Shown: in pieces, positions 17,761-26,850 of the stretch
How positions within the stretch are numbered: position 1 is the stretch's first letter
How the letters are laid out: each line of letters starts with the position of its first letter
Assembly (NCBI RefSeq): GCF_003025005.1
Contig: NZ_PVSS01000016.1
Span: 34,487 to 98,486, forward strand
DNA: 64,000 nucleotides
Source of the DNA: Brumimicrobium mesophilum
GTDB taxonomy: Bacteria > Bacteroidota > Bacteroidia > Flavobacteriales_D > Crocinitomicaceae
Direction of reading: 5' to 3'
The notes under the pieces: model-generated
Seen by the model: only the letters and a program-made list of their open reading frames with translations
What the model was told of the DNA's origin: nothing
Databases searched by the model: none
Translations under genes and position numbers: made by a program

Positions 17761-18169
17761 TTATATGATTTGTTTTAGGTGATATATGATGGCATATAAG
17801 AAAAAAGTGTATAAATCTTGTATTATGTATTTGCTAAAATGTGAATAAATAATCTTTTTTTTGTGATAAAGGTTATTTTTAACATTGCGAAAAGTTATTT
17901 CTAATTTAACTTCTGATCATTCTTGATTGAATTTTTATAGTAATAATGTTATTAGGTTTTATTCCTATGTCAAATGGTAAGGTTACTAAAAAAGTTCGAT
18001 ATCTGCTATTTCTATAGCATTATTCGATTCTATTAGCAAATTCCACTTTTATTTCTACATAAATTAAACAGTCAAGATAAGATTATTGAAATTCAAAGAT
18101 TCATAAATTTGTATTATCTTAAAAAATAATCAATAAAATATTATATCAATTCGTCAATATTACCTCATT
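17761..18169. other. 409-base noncoding gap
   Basis: An AT-rich stretch between the EpsG-like gene (stop 18170) and the MBOAT gene (start 17760). I see no ORF, RNA gene, convincing TAnnTTTG promoter on the minus strand, or stem plus T-run. It is the second longest gap in the locus and a likely place for an internal promoter or a lost gene, but nothing definite can be read from it. Confidence 0.5.
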
Positions 18170-19402
18170 TTAAAATATAGACTTAAGTACTTCAATTAGA
18201 GTGGTATCTATAATGAACCAGTTCGTAAAAGGAGAACCAATGAAAAGGAATATTCCAAAATGTTCTATTCCTTCACGAATTCTTAGAATAATGACTAAAA
18301 GGGTCGAAAGCTTAAGGAAGGATCTCAATATTGGATGCATCCAAATGTTTTTATTTAAAAAGAATAGAAAAGCTGTCAATAAAATCAAATTTGATAAAAT
18401 TAGGAATCTTCCTCCAGAAGGAACAACCTGTACCAAGTTGCTAAAGGACATAAAAATCAAGGCCATGTGAAAGAACTCATTCATAAACCTATCCTTAATT
18501 TTGTTTTTATAAATAGTATAGAAATAAATTAGAGATGCTACCCCGAATATACTCCATTTCAATGCAAGTGCGGCAGTCTTATAGAAAAATGATTTCGCCT
18601 CAGCCTTCATATTAATTACATCCACATATTCGTCACTTAGATATCCTTCTCTAGATTGCATAAACCCTGGTAGAAGTAAAAAATATTTTTTAAATATATC
18701 TAGATTTAATTCTCCCAGGAAAAATGTAACCACATACAATGCCATAAGTACAGACATATTCTTGTAAGGAATAAATCTGTAAGCTAAATATATAGCGAAG
18801 GGCATAAACATTGAGAAATGTATTAACATAGGCAAGGCCAAATAAACCCATGAAGCCTTAGATTTATCTAAATGTAATGAAACCATTCCATAGAAGAATG
18901 CGGCAACAGCAGTCCACATTCGAACACCATTAATACTCCAAAGTGGATTCATAAGGGCCAGAAGGATGAATACCAATAATGCAAGCCCTTTTAGTTTAAT
19001 ATTTAAATGACTCCGAACTATTATTAGAGATTTGAATAGAAAAAAACCAAATACTAGTGAATAAACTCCAAATAGTACCTTTGAATTACCGGTAAATTGG
19101 CTAACCAACCAGGTCACTAATGGTTGGTAAATATCAATTGTTGTACTTCCAGCCGAATAGAAACCTTCAAAAAGCTCTACGAGTGTAACATTTTTTATTC
19201 TATATTCCTCTAATTCTAAAGCATAGGCTTGTGAATCTCCACCAGCTGTAGAAACAATGAACGAAATTCCGAAAAATATCGATAACAGTAAGTAAGGGAA
19301 TATATTTGTGTTTTGCTTGAAATTTTTAAATAAATATATAGCGCTAATCATTGGGTTTACCAACCACATTAAAAGAAAAGACTTCTTATCAAATTTAGCC
19401 AT
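18170..19402 (-). CDS. EpsG family membrane protein, probable polysaccharide polymerase (Wzy)
   Basis: A 410-residue polytopic membrane protein with about ten hydrophobic stretches. It has EpsG-like features: the early STAGGDSQAYALELEEY loop, a large loop with WLVSQFTGNSKVLFG, and the later NGVRMWTAVAAFFYG segment. EpsG-type proteins occupy the polymerase position in polysaccharide loci, joining lipid-linked repeat units in the periplasm. It is the only polymerase candidate in the window, and a flippase is encoded about 5 kb upstream. Assignment rests on topology and weak motifs. Confidence 0.72.
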   Translation of the reverse strand: MAKFDKKSFLLMWLVNPMISAIYLFKNFKQNTNIFPYLLLSIFFGISFIVSTAGGDSQAYALELEEYRIKNVTLVELFEGFYSAGSTTIDIYQPLVTWLVSQFTGNSKVLFGVYSLVFGFFLFKSLIIVRSHLNIKLKGLALLVFILLALMNPLWSINGVRMWTAVAAFFYGMVSLHLDKSKASWVYLALPMLIHFSMFMPFAIYLAYRFIPYKNMSVLMALYVVTFFLGELNLDIFKKYFLLLPGFMQSREGYLSDEYVDVINMKAEAKSFFYKTAALALKWSIFGVASLIYFYTIYKNKIKDRFMNEFFHMALIFMSFSNLVQVVPSGGRFLILSNLILLTAFLFFLNKNIWMHPILRSFLKLSTLLVIILRIREGIEHFGIFLFIGSPFTNWFIIDTTLIEVLKSIF

Positions 19403-19403
19403 G

Positions 19404-20519
19404 CTAAGAAAATTTTAAAAATTGGGTTACCACATTTTCAATACGGTAGCGATTAGGTTCGTTTATCTGGACCTTATTATTATAATTTCCATCTAAAAAC
19501 TGTAATACTGTGTCTTTATCGAGATTTCCAGTTTGAATTTCTAAGATAGGTTTATCTATTATTGCGTAATCAATCAATTTACTAGGCGTTTGTGCAGTAC
19601 CAAAATTAGCTAAACTAACTACGAATTGAAATTCAGAAAGAGTGTTTAATAATTCAATTCTAGAGGTAGGTTTATGTAGAACAATTCTTGAGTCTTTTTT
19701 AGCAAATGATTCTACAAATTTACTATGTCTGGTAAAGATATGAAATTCAAATAATACTGATTTATCCAAATTAGTTAATAACTCTAAAAGTTCTTTAGGA
19801 TCTCTTCTATTGAGGGCAAAAGAACCACCATATCCAAAACGAATTATTCCATCATTTATTGTAGCTTTCTTGTCAATATCTTCAAACCGGAATCCTTGAG
19901 GAATTACTTTTATTTTAGAATGAAATTCAGGAAAATAACCTCTGTAAGACGTTTCAGTTGGTACGGTGATGAAATCTACTTTTCTCATAAACCATTTTTC
20001 TATCCATTTAAAATAGAATGGAGGTTGATAAGTATCATTTTCTTGAATACAATATGGATCTCCGCAATCTGCGAGCCAAACGGGTGCTATGTTTTTTGAT
20101 TTATCGTTTTTCCAGACAGCTGCAACTCCCCAATGAATAGGATAGGGAACAGCAATTGAAATGAGCAGGTCATAATTGTTTTTTTCTTCTTTTAATTTCC
20201 TTTTCACTTTAAAGTAATGCTCAATCTTAGGGAATTCAAAAAATAATGGAAGTAAACGGTTAACACCTTTATTGAATAATGCACCTATCTTACCAAGTCT
20301 TTTTAGATTAGGTATTTTCCAAGTTAATTTTCCTAGACTTATATAATCAATTTTATATTCATTGAGAAATGGTTGAATGTTCTCCTTATGAGGTACCATT
20401 ATTGTTACCTTATGGCCTTGACGAGAAAATTCCTTTGCTAATTCTGTTGCCCGGAAAGATCTTGGGCTTTGAACTGGATAGAATCCACTAGCTATAATTA
20501 AAATATTCTTTTTATTCAT
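19404..20519 (-). CDS. GT4-like glycosyltransferase
   Basis: A 371-residue GT-B-type protein. It starts NILIIASGFYPVQSPRSFRA, with ELAKEFSRQGHKVTIMVP as the second element, typical of GT4 enzymes. PVWLADCGDPYCI and FITVPTETSYRGYFPEF follow. The C-terminal domain has VIPQGFRFED and RFGYGGSFALNRRDPKELLE, while the final part is shorter and lacks a clear EX7E motif, having SLANFGTAQTPSKLIDYA instead. It lies two bases from the EpsG-like gene. Donor and acceptor are unknown. Confidence 0.72.
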   Translation of the reverse strand: MNKKNILIIASGFYPVQSPRSFRATELAKEFSRQGHKVTIMVPHKENIQPFLNEYKIDYISLGKLTWKIPNLKRLGKIGALFNKGVNRLLPLFFEFPKIEHYFKVKRKLKEEKNNYDLLISIAVPYPIHWGVAAVWKNDKSKNIAPVWLADCGDPYCIQENDTYQPPFYFKWIEKWFMRKVDFITVPTETSYRGYFPEFHSKIKVIPQGFRFEDIDKKATINDGIIRFGYGGSFALNRRDPKELLELLTNLDKSVLFEFHIFTRHSKFVESFAKKDSRIVLHKPTSRIELLNTLSEFQFVVSLANFGTAQTPSKLIDYAIIDKPILEIQTGNLDKDTVLQFLDGNYNNKVQINEPNRYRIENVVTQFLKFS

Positions 20520-20621
20520 TGGTTGTTAAATTTTCTACGAAATCCAAGTAATTAAGTAAGATTCAGTAATGCAAAATTATATTTTTTAGATTCTTATCCT
20601 AATATTGCTAACTGACTTAAT

Positions 20622-22880
20622 TTAATGATTTAAAAGATTTTTTATGGAATGATGGAAATTTTCACAGTTATATCTTCCGGAATATATTTGGAGATTCTTT
20701 TGATTTTTATTGGATTCTACTTCAGTTAGTTTTAAGTTGTTGTTTTCTATGTCTTTAACGAAGTCATCAATTGTAAATACAACAAAACCCTCTTCCTTTA
20801 AAGTTTTATAGGTGATGTTTTTCTCATTTAAATATAACTTTGTATTTCTTTTTAGTGCCTCCCATAGATTTCCGAGGGCCATTTGCCTTCTTCCATTCAT
20901 AACAAATGCATCTGCTTCTTCATATATTTCATTGAATTTATCTAAATTCATAAAATCTTCAATTACTTCAACCTCCTTTATTTCAGCAGCTCTACTTCTA
21001 ACTGTTTCAGTATAGTGGTCCTTGTAACCATAATTATACAACATTAAGAATTTGTAATTGCCTTTCTTTTTCGATTGATCGATATAATCAAGAATGTCTA
21101 AATGGTTATTGTACGCACTTCTGTTATTCCCTAAAATGATTTTGTTACTAACTACAGGTGTGTAACTGCTTGAGGATTTTATAGTTGGTATTCCAATTTG
21201 CATAAATGGTGGTAGTTCATTCCATTTACTTTTCAAAAACGCATATTCATCTTTGAACACGCCCAAAAATATATCCGCACGCTCAAATGCAGCTTTCTTT
21301 ATTTCTGTTTTTACTTTAGCACGATACTTTACTTGAATGGAGGTAAATCTTATCCATTTTTTTGTTTTCAATATAAACCCATCTTTCTTTTCACCACTTA
21401 GAATAGGTTGGGTTTTTTCTGAAAAAACGAATTCAGGGATTAAATTATACAATTCAGAACCAAAAAACCTCCATATTACTTTAACTGATTTAGGTAGTCG
21501 ATTGGCAATATAACTTTTTTGAAAATTTAAACCATATAACACAACAATATCGCTTGATTTACATAATTGAATTATTTTTTTAAATTCATTTCGGGTATAT
21601 TCGAAATATTGTATTTGATCTTTATAAGGACCTTGGTAAGTATTGTTTTGACCCAATACAATTAATTTATTGTCAAACTTTTTATTATTGAATATTCCAA
21701 CTCCATTTATGAATTTTACATCGGTATGGACATGATAGATTGTTAATTTCTTATCTAAAATATCAAATAGTGTATTATGAAAATTTTGTTTATTGTACTT
21801 CTCAGTGAACTTAATCATTTGGTCTTGATTACTGTTCGCTTGTTCTTTAGAAAGGGAAATATTATTGTTTTCTAGATCTGATGTGAAATTTTCTACTGAA
21901 GAAATGTAAAAACCTTCTTCTATTAACCATTGATATACTAAATTATGTTTGTTTAAGTATATTTTAGTGTTTTCTTTAATAGCCGTCCAAATATTTCCCA
22001 TGGCCATTTGTCTTAAACCATTTAGAACGAATGCGCTAGAATCTGAATATACTTTTTGGAAATCTTCATAGGGTAGAAAATTTTCCACAACCTCAATTTC
22101 CTTAATTTTTTTGGCTTGTTTTTTTATTGAACTGGTGTAAAAATTATCTTGTCCATAATTATAAAACATTAAGAATTTAAATTTCTCTTTAAATGGAGAA
22201 TTCTGAATTTGATCAATTATGTCGCTATGATTGTTGTATGCACTTTTGTTGTTCCCTATTATTATGGTATTGCTTTTAGTATTTCTAAATTCTTTAGCTT
22301 TTAGATATGGTCTATAACTAACTTGGAAAAATTCGGGTAGTTCAGGATATATGTTTTTTAAGTATAAATGTTCATTTTTTGAAAGTCCTAAAAAATAATC
22401 AATTCGTTTAAAAGCTGCTTTTTCAAATTCTTTATTAGGACTTGCCATGTATTTTATGCTGACCAAATAATTTATTATTTTGTTTTTAAAATTATAAAAG
22501 TTGCCATTTTTCTTTTGTTTATCCAGAATGCTATTAGTCCTTTCTGAGTAAACTAGTTCTGGTTTTCTACTGTATAGTTCTGAGCCGAAAAATCGCCAAG
22601 CTATTTTAACAGACTTATGTAATCTATTTGCGATATAACTTTTAGGGAAATTCAAATTGTGCATTACTACCATATCTGCATTATTACAGATACTTATGAT
22701 TTTGTTAAATTCAGATTTTGAAGAGTTGAAGTACTTTACAGATTCACTTAGTTCTCCGTTATAACTGTCTTTTAGACCAATAATAAATATACTGTTTTCA
22801 AATTGTTCCCCATAAAATCGATAAGATTCATTTATGAATTTGGTATCTGAATGTATATGAACTATTTTGAATTTTTTCAT
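20622..22880 (-). CDS. Double-domain GT56-like (WecF-type) glycosyltransferase
   Basis: A 752-residue protein built of two homologous halves with a constant offset of 375 residues. The first runs from KKFKIVHIHSDTKFIN (residue 2) and the second from KKLTIYHVHTDVKFIN (residue 377). Each half has WRFFGSELY (95-103 and 470-478), GNNxSAYNNH (209-218 and 584-593), FLMxYNYG and NGxRQMAxGNxWxAxKxNTKxYLN. The GN..S..NNH and YNYG blocks resemble WecF, the GT56 enzyme that moves Fuc4NAc from its dTDP donor onto a lipid-linked acceptor. Single-domain members are about 360 residues, so this is a tandem fusion. Given rmlA/rmlB and the DegT genes, it may add one or two dTDP-4-amino-sugar-derived residues (inference). 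Confidence 0.6.
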   Translation of the reverse strand: MKKFKIVHIHSDTKFINESYRFYGEQFENSIFIIGLKDSYNGELSESVKYFNSSKSEFNKIISICNNADMVVMHNLNFPKSYIANRLHKSVKIAWRFFGSELYSRKPELVYSERTNSILDKQKKNGNFYNFKNKIINYLVSIKYMASPNKEFEKAAFKRIDYFLGLSKNEHLYLKNIYPELPEFFQVSYRPYLKAKEFRNTKSNTIIIGNNKSAYNNHSDIIDQIQNSPFKEKFKFLMFYNYGQDNFYTSSIKKQAKKIKEIEVVENFLPYEDFQKVYSDSSAFVLNGLRQMAMGNIWTAIKENTKIYLNKHNLVYQWLIEEGFYISSVENFTSDLENNNISLSKEQANSNQDQMIKFTEKYNKQNFHNTLFDILDKKLTIYHVHTDVKFINGVGIFNNKKFDNKLIVLGQNNTYQGPYKDQIQYFEYTRNEFKKIIQLCKSSDIVVLYGLNFQKSYIANRLPKSVKVIWRFFGSELYNLIPEFVFSEKTQPILSGEKKDGFILKTKKWIRFTSIQVKYRAKVKTEIKKAAFERADIFLGVFKDEYAFLKSKWNELPPFMQIGIPTIKSSSSYTPVVSNKIILGNNRSAYNNHLDILDYIDQSKKKGNYKFLMLYNYGYKDHYTETVRSRAAEIKEVEVIEDFMNLDKFNEIYEEADAFVMNGRRQMALGNLWEALKRNTKLYLNEKNITYKTLKEEGFVVFTIDDFVKDIENNNLKLTEVESNKNQKNLQIYSGRYNCENFHHSIKNLLNH

Positions 22881-23286
22881 TATTAAGTGCTATTTTTTTT
22901 AAATTTCAATTCTTAGGGATGATGGTGATTTCATATTTTATGTAAAACAGTGAGGCAATTCTTAATTAATGAAAAATTATATATTTTACTACCTTTTTGA
23001 TTTCGGTACATTGAAATTGTATTCTATTTTGATAAGCTAAATGTCCCTTTTGTTTTGAATAGTTTTTATTGTATTTAGGTTATCCGTCAATGGTAAATTA
23101 TTAAGTTTTTCTGAAATTTAAGCAGATGAGATTTCTCCCAAATCAAGGCCAAATGACAGAATCCAGTATATCGTAGTTTTGGTGTAAAATTCTAAGTCAC
23201 ATCTTAATAATGCGCCATTCGGCTACTTGTATTAATTGTTGAGATTAAAGAATACATTATTATTAAAAATAATATTTTTTTCATTT
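22881..23286. other. 406-base noncoding gap
   Basis: An AT-rich gap between DegT copy 2 (stop 23287) and the GT56-like double gene (start 22880). A 26-codon minus-strand ORF begins at an ATG at 23282-23284, three bases past the DegT stop, and starts MKKILFLII. That is the same place and a similar start as the ATP-grasp gene after DegT copy 1. It stops early, so the stretch may hold a decayed remnant of a second ATP-grasp gene. I see no promoter, terminator or RNA. Confidence 0.4.
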
Positions 23287-24369
23287 TTAGTTATTTTGGA
23301 CCTTCAATATTGTGTGGCATATGTACTCAACCTCCTCTAAAGTCAAATCATAATAAAGTGGTAAACACATTACTCTTTTTGAAACATCATCAGTAATTTC
23401 AAAATATTCTTTATTCAAATAAGGTAAAGTACTTGCAAGTGAAGGATAAAAATATCTACGCACAAATATTTCCTTTCGCTTGAGGTCATCCATACACTTA
23501 AGTAATAATTCTTCACTTTCCAAAACGATTGGATAATATGCAAAGTTAATAGTTGCGTTTTTACTCCAAACCGGTTTGTACGCCCTGAATTTTTTTAAGT
23601 TTTTATCATAACATTCAGTTAATAATTTCCTTTTTTCATGAATTCTGTCTATATAGTCTAGATTGGTTAGCCCCATTGCAGCATGAAACTCGGAGTTTTT
23701 ACCATTAATTCCTAATTCAGAAAAAGATACAGAATCTTTAAAACCAAAATTTCTAATTGAAGCTAATTTTTTTAATAATTCTGAATTTTGGGTAACGATT
23801 AATCCTCCTTCGCTAGAATGATAAAGTTTTGTTGCATGCAAGCTGCAAGTACTTATATCTCCATATTCAAAAATTGATTTACCATTAATTTTTACTCCAA
23901 ACGCATGGGCACCATCATATATAACCTTTAAGTTATGTTTTTTTGCAATTTTTTCAATTGCTAAAACATCACATGGATTTCCATAAACATGGGTGGCCAA
24001 TATTGCAGAAGTTTTATTAGTTATTGAGGCTTCTATTTTGGTTGCATCAATATTCAATGAGTCCTTATCAATATCCACAAAAACCGTTTTACATCCTTCC
24101 CAAACTATGCTGCTGGTTGTAGCAATAAATGAGAATGGAGTGGTAATTATTTCCCCTTTTAAATCTAATGCCTTTATTGCCATTTGTAAAGCAATCGTTC
24201 CATTTGTTACAAATAAAAGATGTTTAACTTGTAGATGCGTTTTTAATTTTAATTCTAGTTTACTCGCTAAAGGTCCCATGTTAGTCAGCCATTGACGTTG
24301 CCATATTCCAGAAAGATAATTACTGTATTCTTCTACTGGAGGTAAAAAGGGTTTCGTTATTGGAATCAT
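23287..24369 (-). CDS. DegT/DnrJ/EryC1/StrS aminotransferase, copy 2 (VioA/WecE-like)
   Basis: A 360-residue PLP sugar aminotransferase, a close paralogue of the gene at 413-1495 (equal length, about 17 differences in the first 100 residues). The PLP lysine is K181 in SLHATKLYHSSEGG and the acid D152 is in YDGAHAFG. Its ATG overlaps the stop of the flippase gene by four bases, and rmlA and rmlB lie just upstream. The likely substrate is therefore dTDP-4-keto-6-deoxyglucose, giving dTDP-Qui4N or dTDP-Fuc4N (inference). The product would suit the NeuD/PglD-like acyltransferase and the GT56-like enzyme of the same operon. Confidence 0.87.
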   Translation of the reverse strand: MIPITKPFLPPVEEYSNYLSGIWQRQWLTNMGPLASKLELKLKTHLQVKHLLFVTNGTIALQMAIKALDLKGEIITTPFSFIATTSSIVWEGCKTVFVDIDKDSLNIDATKIEASITNKTSAILATHVYGNPCDVLAIEKIAKKHNLKVIYDGAHAFGVKINGKSIFEYGDISTCSLHATKLYHSSEGGLIVTQNSELLKKLASIRNFGFKDSVSFSELGINGKNSEFHAAMGLTNLDYIDRIHEKRKLLTECYDKNLKKFRAYKPVWSKNATINFAYYPIVLESEELLLKCMDDLKRKEIFVRRYFYPSLASTLPYLNKEYFEITDDVSKRVMCLPLYYDLTLEEVEYICHTILKVQNN

Positions 24370-25805
24370 TTTCGTTTTTTTATGAGTGAAACTAAATTAT
24401 TCAGAGCTTCTAATTTCAAGGTGAATGATATCCCTACAAAAAGAACTAATCCTATAAATGCTGGTAAAAAAATACGTAATAAATCATTTAAGTTTGAAAA
24501 TACATTGGAATCTAGATACCAACCTATAATTCCAACTAATCCTGAAATTATGAAAATAGGAGATATATCTTTCAATTGACTCCATATCTTATATTCTATA
24601 AATCTACCCGAATAATATGAATTTATAAACAAAGCTAAAATAGATGAGATTAATTGTCCCCATAATAATGCTATAATCCCATATTGGATGGAAATAATAA
24701 TTACAATTACCCCTAAAACCTTCTTGGCAATCTCTAATTTTAAGAATAAATCGCTTCTTCCCTTAACCTTTAGTATGTTAAGATTATAAGAATGAATTGG
24801 AAATATTATTCCTGAAACACAAAGAATTTGGAAATAAGGTACGGCTGGCAACCATTTTTCGGTAAATAGAAATCTAAATAAAGGTTCCGCCACTACCATT
24901 AAGTAAATCATTATTGGTGCTAAAATGAATATTACAGATTGTAAAATCATCTTATATACTTTTTTTAGTCTCACATTATCATTTTGAATTTCCGCAAACA
25001 TAGGGTATGTAACCTTATTTAGCGAATTTGCAATATTTGTTACAGGTAGGTTTTTCATTGTAACAGCTCTTGTATAGAAACCAACCAAGGCAGGAGCAAA
25101 AAATTTCCCAATAATTATTTGATAAATATTTGAGTAAACCGAATTTAGTATCCCCGAAAGCCCTAGTTTATAACTAAAACTGAAATGATATCTGAACCTT
25201 CTTTTACTAAACTCAAAACTAGGAATCCATCCACTCCTGAACCAAACTTGAATTGTACTGAGTAGTGACTGTAATATAGCCATGTAAACTAGCGACCAAA
25301 CTCCAAAGTCCATATACGCCAAAATAACCCCTACTATTCCACTAATGATGAGAGATGGAACTGTCACGGTCATTTGAGTTTTAAAGTTCATCTCCTTAGT
25401 TAGTTTTGTGAACTGAACTGCTCCAAAGGCATTAATTACAATTGTTAAACTATAAAATCTGATAATATTCCTTAAAATAGGCTGAGTATAGAAGTCAGCT
25501 ATAAGCCCAGCGCAAAGGAATATAACTAAATAGAGAATAACACTAACTGAAATATTAAAGTAGAAAACCGTTGAATAATCAATTTGCTGAGGTTTAGGTT
25601 GACGAATAAGAGATTGTGTTAACCCAGCATTCAATAAAACTTGAGATAAAGCCATAAAAACGGTAATCATTCCTATTAGTCCAAAGTCTTCTGGAAGAAG
25701 AATTCTGGCCAAGAAAATCGAAATAACAAACGTGACAGCTTGATTACTAAACTGCTGAATAAACACCCATAAAACGCCTTGAATAGATTTTTTACGTAAA
25801 GACAT
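24366..25805 (-). CDS. Wzx-type polysaccharide flippase (MOP superfamily)
   Basis: A 479-residue polytopic protein with about 14 hydrophobic segments, the usual size for the WzxC/MOP oligosaccharide exporters. The start LRKKSIQGVLWVFIQQFSNQ, the FLARILLPEDFGLIGMI block and the SLIRQPKPQQIDYSTVFYFN loop are typical. It should flip undecaprenyl-pyrophosphate-linked repeat units across the inner membrane. It directly follows rmlA with no spacer and overlaps DegT copy 2, so these genes are tightly coupled. Confidence 0.9.
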   Translation of the reverse strand: MSLRKKSIQGVLWVFIQQFSNQAVTFVISIFLARILLPEDFGLIGMITVFMALSQVLLNAGLTQSLIRQPKPQQIDYSTVFYFNISVSVILYLVIFLCAGLIADFYTQPILRNIIRFYSLTIVINAFGAVQFTKLTKEMNFKTQMTVTVPSLIISGIVGVILAYMDFGVWSLVYMAILQSLLSTIQVWFRSGWIPSFEFSKRRFRYHFSFSYKLGLSGILNSVYSNIYQIIIGKFFAPALVGFYTRAVTMKNLPVTNIANSLNKVTYPMFAEIQNDNVRLKKVYKMILQSVIFILAPIMIYLMVVAEPLFRFLFTEKWLPAVPYFQILCVSGIIFPIHSYNLNILKVKGRSDLFLKLEIAKKVLGVIVIIISIQYGIIALLWGQLISSILALFINSYYSGRFIEYKIWSQLKDISPIFIISGLVGIIGWYLDSNVFSNLNDLLRIFLPAFIGLVLFVGISFTLKLEALNNLVSLIKKRK

Positions 25806-26675
25806 TTATGATATTATTTTCTTTAAATATTCATAATAATTACCTTTTAAGTTCGCTATGTCATTAGACAAATCTTTTTTATCTATCCACTGATATTTCA
25901 GGGCAATCTCCTCTAAACATGCAATTTTTAATCCTGTTCTTTTCTCAACTGCTTTAACAAATTCTGTGGCTTCAGTTAGTGCTTCATGGGTTCCCGTATC
26001 TAACCAAGCAAAACCTCTACTCAAGACTTGTAATTTTAAGTTTTCAGCATCTAAATATGCTTGATTCACAGAAGTTATTTCTAATTCACCTCTATGAGAT
26101 GGCTTTACGTCTTTCGCAATGTCAATGACCGAGTTAGGATAGAAATATAATCCTACAACAGCATAATTAGATTTCGGATCTTTCGGTTTTTCTTCAATAC
26201 TGATTACATTATTATTGTCATCAAATTCAGCAACACCATATCTTTCAGGGTCGTTCACATAGTTTCCAAAAACAATGGCCTTTCCTTCATTCTCTACTGT
26301 TGCTACGGAATCTTTTAAAATTTTCTGTAAGCCCGCTCCATAAAAAATATTATCTCCGAGAACCAAACAAACATCATCATTACCAATGAACTCCTCTCCA
26401 AGTATGAATGCTTGTGCTAAACCATCTGGACTAGGTTGCTCCTTATAACTTAATTTTATACCAAGCTTCGAACCGTCACCCAAAAGTTTTTTAAAGTGAG
26501 CTAAGTCATGAGGGGTGGAGATGATTAAAATTTCTTTTATTTCTGCTAACATCAAAACCGATAAAGGGTAATATATCATCGGTTTATCATAAATAGGTAA
26601 AAGTTGCTTACTTACTGCTAAAGTTAAAGGGTGTAATCTTGTTCCTGATCCACCTGCTAGTATAATTCCTTTCAT
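25806..26675 (-). CDS. rmlA: Glucose-1-phosphate thymidylyltransferase
   Basis: A 289-residue enzyme of full RmlA length that makes dTDP-glucose from glucose-1-phosphate and dTTP. It has the nucleotide-binding [11 protein letters not shown] at 8-18, [18 protein letters not shown], the ILGDNIFYG catalytic Asp region and [19 protein letters not shown]. It feeds rmlB just upstream. rmlC and rmlD are not in the window, so the dTDP-sugar probably goes to an amino sugar rather than to rhamnose. A 16-bp tandem repeat precedes its start. Confidence 0.96.
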   Translation of the reverse strand: MKGIILAGGSGTRLHPLTLAVSKQLLPIYDKPMIYYPLSVLMLAEIKEILIISTPHDLAHFKKLLGDGSKLGIKLSYKEQPSPDGLAQAFILGEEFIGNDDVCLVLGDNIFYGAGLQKILKDSVATVENEGKAIVFGNYVNDPERYGVAEFDDNNNVISIEEKPKDPKSNYAVVGLYFYPNSVIDIAKDVKPSHRGELEITSVNQAYLDAENLKLQVLSRGFAWLDTGTHEALTEATEFVKAVEKRTGLKIACLEEIALKYQWIDKKDLSNDIANLKGNYYEYLKKIIS

Positions 26676-26686
26676 TTTCTAGTGTT

Positions 26687-26734
26687 AATTTGTCGGTTCG
26701 TAAATTTGTCGGTTCGTAAATTTGTTAATTCGTT
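26687..26734. repeat. Tandem repeat, 16-bp unit, three copies
   Basis: Units at 26687-26702 and 26703-26718 are identical (AATTTGTCGGTTCGTA). A third at 26719-26734 matches at 12 of 16 positions. The array lies 12 bases upstream of the rmlA start, between rmlB and rmlA, inside the operon. It may be slipped-strand repeat DNA or bind a regulator; nothing shows which. Confidence 0.85.
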
Positions 26735-26850
26735 TGTTAAATTGAGAATGTCTTTATCCGTAAAGAATTTTTAAATAGACGTATTTCTAGATTTACAGTT
26801 GAGTTTTTAAACTTTTATTAAGCGCATAGGGTTGCTTTTTAACCACAAAA

